Shown here: in pieces, positions 57,752 to 64,000 of the stretch
Layout: each line of letters opens with the position of its first letter
Position numbering within the stretch: position 1 is the first letter of the stretch
Source of the DNA: Hymenobacter terricola
GTDB taxonomy: Bacteria > Bacteroidota > Bacteroidia > Cytophagales > Hymenobacteraceae
DNA length: 64,000 bases
Reading direction: 5' to 3'
Assembly (NCBI RefSeq): GCF_017921975.2
Contig: NZ_JAGEMO020000018.1
Span: 176,407 to 240,406 of the forward strand
The notes under the pieces: generated by a model
Told to the model about the DNA's origin: nothing
The model's input: the letters and a program-made list of their open reading frames with translations, nothing else
The model's database searches: none
Made by a program: the position numbers and the translations under genes

Positions 57752-60327
57752 ATTATCTATCTGCTCGGTACTATTTCCTGCCTGGGGGCCGGCTGTTTTG
57801 GTTGGTGCTGCTGCTGGCGGTGCCGACTGTTACTCTGGCCCAAACCACCACCATCAGCGGCGTGGTGACCGATGCCAAAACCCGGCAAAAGCTGCCCTTC
57901 GTGAGCGTGGCGGTGCCCCAGGCGGCCATCGGCACCAACACCGATGAGGACGGGCACTATACCCTGCGCGTACCGACGCAGTACACGGCCCTGGTTTTCA
58001 CCTACCTGGGCTACCGCACCGTTACCAAGACCTTCACGGCCGGCCCGGGCCCGGAGCTAAATGTGCAGCTAGCGCCCAGCGCGGCCCAATTGGACGAGGT
58101 GGTGGTGCGCGGCACCAAGGTGCCGCGCTACAAAAACAAGGACAACCCGGCGGTGGCCCTCATCCGGCAGGTTATCGACCACAAAGAGCAGAACCGGCCC
58201 GAAAGCTACGCTTACGTGGAAGATGAAAAATACGAGAAGATGACCTTCTCGTTCAGTAATTTATCCGACAAATTCAAGAGCAAGAAAATTTTCCGCAACT
58301 ATCAGTTCCTGTTCAAAAAGCAGGATTCGCTGGCGGCGGGTGGGGTCAACATTCTGCCCATTTACATCGAGGAAAAGCTGGCCCGGGAATACTACCGCAA
58401 GGAGCCGCCGAAGCGTCGAAGCGTCGTGCTCGGCAGCAAGCAGGTGCAGTTTGATAAGCATTTCATTGACAATGAGGGGCTGAGCGCCTATTTCAATCGA
58501 ATGTACCAGGATATTGACATTTACGCCAACAATGTCTCGCTGCTCGGCAACCAGCTCCTGAGCCCGATTGCCAGCAATGCGCCCACGTTCTACCAGTTCT
58601 ACATCACCGATACGCTCCGGCAGCACTCGCCGCAGCTCATTGAGCTGAGCTTTTATCCGCGCAACAAGGGCGATATGCTGTTTGCGGGCAAGCTATACAT
58701 CACGCTCGACGGCAACTACGCCGTGCAGCAGGCCACGCTCTCGGTGGATAAGCGCATCAACCTGAACTTCGTGAAGCGCCTGGATGCCCGGCTGGAATTT
58801 GCCGAAAACCCCGACCGCCGCTACCACCTGAGCAAAACCTTTCTGGGCATCGATTTCGGGATTTCGGAAAAAAGCTCGGGCTTTTACGGCGAGCGCACGG
58901 TGCAGTTCGATAAGTACCGGATTAACCAGCCGGAACCCGACAGCGCGTACGACGCGCCGACGCGGGTGGCTGTGGTTGCTGATACCTCGACGAGCCAGCG
59001 CACGGCTTTTCTGGTGCAAAACCGGCCCGACAGCCTGAGCCAGGTGGAAAAGGCAATTTATAAGAACGTCGATACCCTTCAGACCATCAGGTCGTTCCGG
59101 CGCTCGCTGGAGCTGTTTACCTTCCTGCTGTCGGGCTACAAGGGCTTCGGGCCCTTCGAGCTGGGGCCGGCCAATACCTTCTACAGCTTCAACCCCGTGG
59201 AGGGCTTCCGGCTGCGGCTGGGCGGGCGCACGACCCCCGAGCTGAGCCAGCGCATTTACTTCGAAACCTACGGAGCCTACGGCTTTCAGGATAAGAAGTG
59301 GAAGTACTTCCTGAGTTCCACGTACTCGCTTAATAACCAGTCCATCTATAAGTTTCCGCAGCACTTCGTGCGGGGCAGCTTTCAGCGCGATACCCGGATT
59401 CCGGGGCAGGAGCTGCAATTCGTGCAGGAAGACAACTTCCTGCTCTCCTTCAAGCGCGGCGTCAACGACAAGTACCTCTACAACGACGTCTACCGGCTTG
59501 ACTACGTGCACGAGTTCCTCAACCACTTTTCCTACACGCTGGGCTTCCGCAAGCTGCAACAGTCGCCGGCCGGCGGCCTCTATTTCCAGGATTCGGACGC
59601 CAGCACGCCCGACCCCATCCGCACCCTGACGACGACGGAGCTGTCGCTGGGCCTGCGCTGGGCCCCCAACGAAACCTTTTACCAGGGCAAGCTCTACCGC
59701 ACCCCCATTATCGGGCGCAACCCCATCTTCTCGGCCCTGCTCACCACGGGGCTCAAGGGCGTTTTGGGCGGCGAGTACACTTACCAGAACGTGGTGGCAA
59801 ACGCCACCAAACGCTTCTACCTCTCGCAGCTGGGCCACGCCGACGTGACGCTGGAAGGCGGCTACGTATTCGGGCAGGTGCCGTTTCCGCTGCTCGACAT
59901 TCACCGGGCCAACCAGACGTACTCGTACCAGCTGAACTCGTATAACCTGATGAATTTTCTGGAATTTTCGAGCGACCACTACGCCAATCTGTTCATCGAC
60001 CAGAACTTCAACGGGTTCTTCTTCAACAAGCTCCCCCTGATAAAGCACCTCAAGCTGCGCGAAACGGCTTCCCTTAAACTCCTCTACGGCGGCATTCGCG
60101 CCGAAAACGAGCCCGCCCGCGACCCTGCGCTCTACCAGTTTTTGCGCGATGCCCAGGGCCTGCCCACCACCTTCACCCTGGGCCGGCAGCCCTACGCCGA
60201 AGCCAGCGTGGGCGTGGCCAACATCTTCAAACTGTTTCGCCTCGACATTGTGAAGCGCCTCACTTACCTCGACCACCCGCACGTAGCGGAATGGGGCCTG
60301 CGCGGCCGCTTCAAGATAGATTTTTAA
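57748..60327 (+). CDS. DUF5686 outer-membrane protein with CarboxypepD_reg-like domain
   Basis: An 859-residue protein: signal peptide (LFWLVLLLAVPTVTLAQ), CarboxypepD_reg-like domain at about 33-110 (ISGVVTDAKTRQKLPFVSVA), a VDEVVVRGTK-like linker (QLDEVVVRGTKVPRYKNKD), then a DUF5686 region and C-terminal beta strands ending GLRGRFKIDF. DUF5686 proteins are large Bacteroidota outer-membrane proteins of unknown function. It is translationally coupled to GtrA, inside the inositol-lipid operon, so a link to surface display or transport of the lipid is a reasonable inference and nothing more. Confidence 0.9.
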   Translation: MNYLSARYYFLPGGRLFWLVLLLAVPTVTLAQTTTISGVVTDAKTRQKLPFVSVAVPQAAIGTNTDEDGHYTLRVPTQYTALVFTYLGYRTVTKTFTAGPGPELNVQLAPSAAQLDEVVVRGTKVPRYKNKDNPAVALIRQVIDHKEQNRPESYAYVEDEKYEKMTFSFSNLSDKFKSKKIFRNYQFLFKKQDSLAAGGVNILPIYIEEKLAREYYRKEPPKRRSVVLGSKQVQFDKHFIDNEGLSAYFNRMYQDIDIYANNVSLLGNQLLSPIASNAPTFYQFYITDTLRQHSPQLIELSFYPRNKGDMLFAGKLYITLDGNYAVQQATLSVDKRINLNFVKRLDARLEFAENPDRRYHLSKTFLGIDFGISEKSSGFYGERTVQFDKYRINQPEPDSAYDAPTRVAVVADTSTSQRTAFLVQNRPDSLSQVEKAIYKNVDTLQTIRSFRRSLELFTFLLSGYKGFGPFELGPANTFYSFNPVEGFRLRLGGRTTPELSQRIYFETYGAYGFQDKKWKYFLSSTYSLNNQSIYKFPQHFVRGSFQRDTRIPGQELQFVQEDNFLLSFKRGVNDKYLYNDVYRLDYVHEFLNHFSYTLGFRKLQQSPAGGLYFQDSDASTPDPIRTLTTTELSLGLRWAPNETFYQGKLYRTPIIGRNPIFSALLTTGLKGVLGGEYTYQNVVANATKRFYLSQLGHADVTLEGGYVFGQVPFPLLDIHRANQTYSYQLNSYNLMNFLEFSSDHYANLFIDQNFNGFFFNKLPLIKHLKLRETASLKLLYGGIRAENEPARDPALYQFLRDAQGLPTTFTLGRQPYAEASVGVANIFKLFRLDIVKRLTYLDHPHVAEWGLRGRFKIDF

Positions 60328-60337
60328 CGCCTGTCCC

Positions 60338-61624
60338 ATGGATTTTACTGCTCTCCGCAACGCCCTGCAAGCCGGCATCTACCGGGTTATCAACCCGTTC
60401 GTGCACCTGCTGATTAAGCTTGGCTTCACGCCCAACGCCGTCACCCTCACCGGCTTTGTGCTGAATGTGGGCGTGGCCGTGGTGTTCATCGTGGGCGGCG
60501 AGGAGGGCCACCGGGGCGACCTGCGCTACGTGGGCTGGGGCGGCGCGCTGATACTCTTTGCCGGTCTCTTCGACATGCTCGACGGGCAGGTAGCGCGCCT
60601 GGGCAAGATGCAGAGCCCGTACGGGGCCCTGTTCGATTCCGTGCTGGACCGCTACAGCGAGCTGGTCACCTTTCTGGGCATCTGCTACTACCTCATCGCG
60701 CACCACTACCTGCTGGGGTCACTCTTCGCCTTCATCGCCCTCATCGGCTCCATGATGGTGAGCTACACGCGGGCGCGGGCCGAGGGGCTGGGCGTGCAGA
60801 GCAAAGGCGGCCTGATGCAGCGCCCCGAGCGCGTGGTGCTGCTGGGGGGCAGCGCGCTGGCCTGCGGCATCAGCTCGGCGTTTTTGGGTGGCGACTACAA
60901 GCTATTTGTGCCGGGCATCCCCTTCCACGTCTTCGAAACGATGTCCATCCTCACCTTTCCGATTACCGTGCTGGCCGTGCTGGCCAATATCACGGCCGTA
61001 TCGCGCCTGCTGGGTGCCAGGAAAGCGCTGTCGCTACCTGCGCCGCGGCCCACGCCGCCCGCCGCGCCCGCCAAAAAAGCGGCAACGGCCGCAATGCTGC
61101 TAATCGGTTTGTTGAACAGTGCTTCACTGCAGGCAAGCCCGGCGCGACAGCCCGGCCCGGCCTTTCCGGTGCCAACGGGCATTGCCAACCAGCTGTTCTA
61201 CTTGCAACGCGACCCCAATCCCAACACGGTCATCTACCAGCTCAACGTCAACAGCGCGGGCCAGCTCAATGAGAAGGAGCCCGTGCGGGTATTCTGGATA
61301 CGCTACACCGAGCAGAGCCAGCAGCAAGACCTGAGCTTTATTCAGCGCCGGTTTGCCTACGGGCTGACGGCCAAAAAACTGGCGCTCAACAAATATGAGC
61401 TCAAGTTTGCCGCTTATAACAAAGTCCCGTTCTATCTGCAGCGGTCCGGTGTGGACAAGACCTTCCACGTTTTCACGGTCATTGCCAATCAGCAAATTGC
61501 GCTGACCCGCGTGTACCTGCACATCGAAGGCGGCACGTTCTGGGTGCCCAACGTCAAATACATTGAGTTCAAGGGCTGGAATGCGGCCACCCAACAGCCT
61601 GTGGTGCAGCGCGTAAATGTGTAG
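60338..61624 (+). CDS. CDP-alcohol phosphatidyltransferase (PIP synthase-like) fused to DUF4833
   Basis: A 428-residue fusion. The N-terminal ~230 residues are a six-helix CDP-alcohol phosphotransferase with all four catalytic Asp of D-x2-D-G-x2-A-R-x8-G-x3-D-x3-D at about 79, 82, 100 and 104. After a Pro/Ala linker and a further hydrophobic helix (MLLIGLLNSASLQA, as a signal-like anchor) the C-terminal ~160 residues are a DUF4833 domain (NQLFYLQRDPNPNTVIYQLN; FYLQRSGVDKTFHVFTVIAN). The enzyme part likely joins CDP-diacylglycerol with inositol phosphate to make phosphatidylinositol phosphate. DUF4833 has no known role. No frameshift marks the junction. Confidence 0.88.
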   Translation: MDFTALRNALQAGIYRVINPFVHLLIKLGFTPNAVTLTGFVLNVGVAVVFIVGGEEGHRGDLRYVGWGGALILFAGLFDMLDGQVARLGKMQSPYGALFDSVLDRYSELVTFLGICYYLIAHHYLLGSLFAFIALIGSMMVSYTRARAEGLGVQSKGGLMQRPERVVLLGGSALACGISSAFLGGDYKLFVPGIPFHVFETMSILTFPITVLAVLANITAVSRLLGARKALSLPAPRPTPPAAPAKKAATAAMLLIGLLNSASLQASPARQPGPAFPVPTGIANQLFYLQRDPNPNTVIYQLNVNSAGQLNEKEPVRVFWIRYTEQSQQQDLSFIQRRFAYGLTAKKLALNKYELKFAAYNKVPFYLQRSGVDKTFHVFTVIANQQIALTRVYLHIEGGTFWVPNVKYIEFKGWNAATQQPVVQRVNV

Positions 61625-61639
61625 CCCGGCTACTTCCTG

Positions 61640-62617
61640 ATGCCTCCCGAACCGCCGCAACCGCGCAGCATGCTCCCTTCTTCTTTGTCCGCCGGCCGGC
61701 AAGGCCGCTGGCTGGTGCCGGCCCTTTCGGTGGCTTACCTGCTGTTTTCCTATTTCCTAATCGGTTTTCGGCCCGAGCAGTTGGTGCTGGTGGGGCTGTG
61801 CAACGCCTGCTATTTCCTTTCAGACACGACGCGCCGGTTCATCACCGGCTTTTCCATCTTCGTCGTGTTCTGGATTCTGTACGACTACATGCGGGCGTTC
61901 CCGAACTACGCCTACCGGGCCGTCGATGTCGCGCAGCTTTACCACACCGAGAAAAGCCTGTTTGGCATTTCGTGGCACGGCCAGCTGCTCACGCCCAATG
62001 AGTTCTGGCTACTCCACCACACCGCCTGGCTGGATGTGCTGTGCGGCATTTTCTACCTGTGCTGGGTGCCTATTCCGCTGGCTTTCGCCGGATACCTGTT
62101 TTTCCGCAACCGGCCGCTGTTTTTTGCCTTTTCCCTGACCTTTTTGCTGGTCAATATCCTGGGGTTCATCGTGTACTACCTGCACCCGGCCGCGCCGCCG
62201 TGGTACGTGCAGCAGCACGGCCTGCAATTCCGGCCCCTCATCATGGGCAGCACGGCCGGCCTGGCCCGGTTCGACAAGTTAGTTGGGATGAGCATTTTTA
62301 AAGGCATTTATGCCAAGAACGCCAACGTCTTCGCGGCCATGCCCTCGCTGCATTCGGCCTACCCCGCCATCGTGTTGTTTTACGCCGTTAAAAACCGGTC
62401 GGGACTGTTCAATGCTTTTTTCCTGGTGGTGATGTTGGGCATCTGGTTTGCCGCCGTTTACACCAGCCACCACTACGTGCTGGACGTGCTGGCCGGCATT
62501 GCCATTGCCCTGACTGGCATCGGCATCATCCGCCTGCTGCTGGCCAAGAGCGCACTCTTCAACCAATTTATTGTCAAATTTCTGCGCGCCACGAGTCCGG
62601 TCCCGACGGCCGGATAG
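61640..62617 (+). CDS. PAP2/Aur1-like phosphotransferase, probable inositol-phosphorylceramide synthase
   Basis: A 325-residue membrane protein with about six helices. The lipid-phosphate-phosphatase motifs are AMPSLHSAYP at 233-242 and SHHYVLDVLAG at 276-286, the S/T-x-H-Y-x3-D form of Aur1/Ipt-type enzymes, preceded by HPAAPPWYV. In the fungal and Bacteroides enzymes this fold moves phosphoinositol from phosphatidylinositol to ceramide. As the last gene of the inositol cluster it is the best candidate for the terminal step. Substrate choice (ceramide or another alcohol) cannot be read from the sequence. Confidence 0.85.
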   Translation: MPPEPPQPRSMLPSSLSAGRQGRWLVPALSVAYLLFSYFLIGFRPEQLVLVGLCNACYFLSDTTRRFITGFSIFVVFWILYDYMRAFPNYAYRAVDVAQLYHTEKSLFGISWHGQLLTPNEFWLLHHTAWLDVLCGIFYLCWVPIPLAFAGYLFFRNRPLFFAFSLTFLLVNILGFIVYYLHPAAPPWYVQQHGLQFRPLIMGSTAGLARFDKLVGMSIFKGIYAKNANVFAAMPSLHSAYPAIVLFYAVKNRSGLFNAFFLVVMLGIWFAAVYTSHHYVLDVLAGIAIALTGIGIIRLLLAKSALFNQFIVKFLRATSPVPTAG

Positions 62618-62850
62618 CACTCGCCGGCCACGGGGCCAAAGCGCTACTGATAGCTGAATCTTTTATTCTTCGACCTCACAATACCTCCTCATTACTTCCT
62701 CCTGACATTGCGGCTGCCTTGCTGGAGCGCTGGCCCGCCGCCCCGTCCTTGCGCCGTTTGTCAGGTTTTGGCGTGTCTTTCATGCGTAAGGAAAGGTACT
62801 GCCCAATGCTGTCCAGGTTTACTGGGGTGGTCTAGTTGAGCAGGAGAGAA

Positions 62851-63766
62851 TTAGGTGATATTGGCAAGTTGTTGCTGATGAAAGAGATAAGGCTTTAAAT
62901 AGCCGCTGCTGGAGTGACGCCGCTTGTGATTGTAGTAGTCAAAACAGTCCGCGACGCGGGCTTGGGCACCGGCGAGGTCCGTGAAAACGGGCCAGTCGCA
63001 GAGTTCGAGTAGCTCCGTTTTCAGGCGCGACCACAGGCTTTCCGCCTGGGCATTGTCGTAACACTCGCCCCGGCGGCTGTGCGAGCGCTGGGCTTTGGCG
63101 TCGCGCAGTAGCGCTTTGTAGACGTTACCGACGTCCTGCCCGCCCCGGTCGGAGTGCACAAGCAGGCCAGAGACGGGCCGTTGAGCCAAGAGCGCCCGCT
63201 GCAAAGGGGTGGTAACCAGTGCTTCAGGTACATCAGCCCGTGCCTGCCAGCCCACGACCTGCTTGGTGCAGACGTCTTGAAAGGCGCAGCAGTAGACCCA
63301 CCGGCCGTTGGCCAAGGGCAGGTAGGGGATGTCGCCGTCCCACCCCCGATGGGCTTGCGTCGGGCGCGGCTGGTCGAGCAGTAAGTTCGGGGCGCAGCGC
63401 TGGCCATGAGTCGAATCCGTGGTGCGTGGGGTAAAGGCCTTGCGCTGCAAGGCTTTGCGACCGTGACGGCGTAAGGCCGTGCGGAGGGCCTGCCGGCCCA
63501 CCCGGTGGCCCAACTCGCGCAGTTCAACTTGTAGTCGGCGCGTGCCATAACGGCGCTGCCGGTCGTCAAATACGTCGACCAGCACCGTTTCCCGGGCGGG
63601 CGCTGCGGTAGTTTCGGGGCGCTGGCACCACGCGTAGTAGCGGCTGGGCACGACGTGCAAAACCTGGCAGAGCAGCTGCACGGGATAGTGAACGCGTTGC
63701 TGGTCAATAACCTGCAGCTGACTCACCAGGTCGGGGGATGGGAGAAGATGGCGATGGCTTTTTTTA
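62851..63766 (-). CDS. IS3 family transposase OrfB
   Basis: The integrase-core part of the transposase. HTH_21-like start (VHYPVQLLCQVLHVVPSRYY), then the rve core with Asp in WDGDIPYLPLANGRWVYCCA, Asp in VHSDRGGQDVGNVYKALL and Glu in CYDNAQAESLWSRLKTELLE, and the final FDYYNHKRRHSSSGY. All DDE residues are present; the usual DITY is DIPY. It has no own good start; OrfB should be reached by -1 frameshifting on seven A (minus strand) at 63759-63765. Confidence 0.9.
63759..63765 (-). promoter_or_regulatory. A7 slippery site for -1 frameshifting
   Basis: The minus strand reads TTAAAAAAAGCC. The natural OrfA frame ATG TTA AAA AAA GCC and the OrfB frame AAA AAA AGC are related by a -1 shift here, the standard way IS3 elements make OrfAB. 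Confidence 0.65.
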
Positions 63767-64000
63767 ACATCTCCAGCCCCTGCGCCTGCCGGCGGCCGAG
63801 GTGCCCGCAAGGCGCGCACCTCGGCCGCCGGCAGGCGGGTCAGCGGGCAAGGGCTGTTGGGCCGCTTTCTGCCACTGATAAAGTAATTTAGCATTGATGG
63901 TGAGGGCACGGGCAGCGGCCCGCGTCACGCGGCTTTCGCGGGCCAGCCGCCGGGCTTCGGCGCGAAAGGCCGCATCATACCGCGGCCGTTTGGAGGAAGA
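63764..64000 (-). pseudogene. IS3 OrfA, first codon outside the window, frame broken at a palindrome
   Basis: The frame entering at 64000 reads SSSKRPRYDAAFRAEARRLA and ARALTINAKLLYQWQKAAQQ, a normal OrfA helix-turn-helix start. It then departs from the family where it should read AAEVRALRA, which is present in another frame, and LEMLKKAIAIF is in a third. Between them lies a perfect 20-bp inverted repeat (63785-63804 with 63816-63835). As read, OrfA ends early at 63764 and could not feed the frameshift site in the right frame. Confidence 0.65.
63785..63835. repeat. Perfect 20-bp inverted repeat with 11-base loop in IS3 orfA
   Basis: CCTGCCGGCGGCCGAGGTGC at 63785-63804 is the exact reverse complement of 63816-63835. 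It coincides with the loss of OrfA reading frame. Confidence 0.9.

Larger units (their letters stand above)
62810..64000 (-). mobile_element. IS3-family insertion sequence, one end outside the window
   Basis: The inner end is placed at TGTCCAGGTTTACTGGGG (62810), which starts with TG as IS3-family ends do. From there a minus-strand orfB and most of orfA reach the window edge. The bounding 5' end is not seen, so length and target duplication cannot be given. Confidence 0.75.

Overview
The window looks like a piece of chromosome from a GC-rich member of the Bacteroidota, most likely Cytophagales and close to Hymenobacter. The reasons are the high GC content, many starts preceded by the Bacteroidota-type -7 element TAnnTTTG (here often TACCTTTG or TACCTTCG), a protein with a type IX secretion sorting tail, several CarboxypepD_reg-like and DUF5686 surface proteins, the ftsX-DUF3098-uppP-truB-ribF gene order, and CoA-transferase, desaturase and inositol-lipid genes. 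The genus is an inference from gene content, not a measured assignment.

Layout. 1-7 kb: rpsA (cut by the window edge), an alpha/beta-hydrolase relic, an FkbM methyltransferase, a fatty-acid desaturase, an HNH nuclease, an NlpC/P60 hydrolase, smpB and tsaD. 7-16 kb: tamB, divergent from tsaD, then ftsX, a DUF3098 gene, uppP, truB and ribF (envelope, division, translation, cofactors). 16-27 kb: a small membrane protein, two tandem CarboxypepD_reg-like paralogues (the second broken by a stop codon), scoA and scoB separated by a serine hydrolase, a T9SS-sorted protein, a GNAT-nitrilase fusion, a GNAT, an SDR and a frameshifted M36 propeptide relic. 27-36 kb: an RDD gene divergent from SpoIIM-like, unknown membrane protein, DUF4129, DUF4350, MoxR ATPase and DUF58 genes, a recurring Bacteroidota membrane/MoxR locus. 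36-48 kb: GH20 hexosaminidase, a polytopic membrane protein, a DEDDh exonuclease, and a minus-strand pair of a very large sensor histidine kinase and a 1280-residue outer-membrane protein.

48-55.5 kb is an accessory island: an IS1182-family element with perfect 90-bp terminal repeats, placed in the tail of a dead TMEM175-like gene; unidentified relics; and a complete plasmid-type replicon (17-bp iterons, RepB-type initiator, ParA and a small partner protein). It ends at the C-terminal scrap of an outer-membrane barrel gene.

55.6-62.6 kb is a compact plus-strand operon read as inositol-lipid synthesis: myo-inositol-phosphate synthase, PgpA-type phosphatase, GtrA, a DUF5686 outer-membrane protein, a CDP-alcohol phosphotransferase fused to DUF4833, and a PAP2/Aur1-like phosphotransferase. 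The window ends inside an IS3-family element whose orfA is broken around a perfect 20-bp palindrome.

Many chromosomal gaps hold different families of imperfect inverted repeats. I saw no tRNA, rRNA or CRISPR array.
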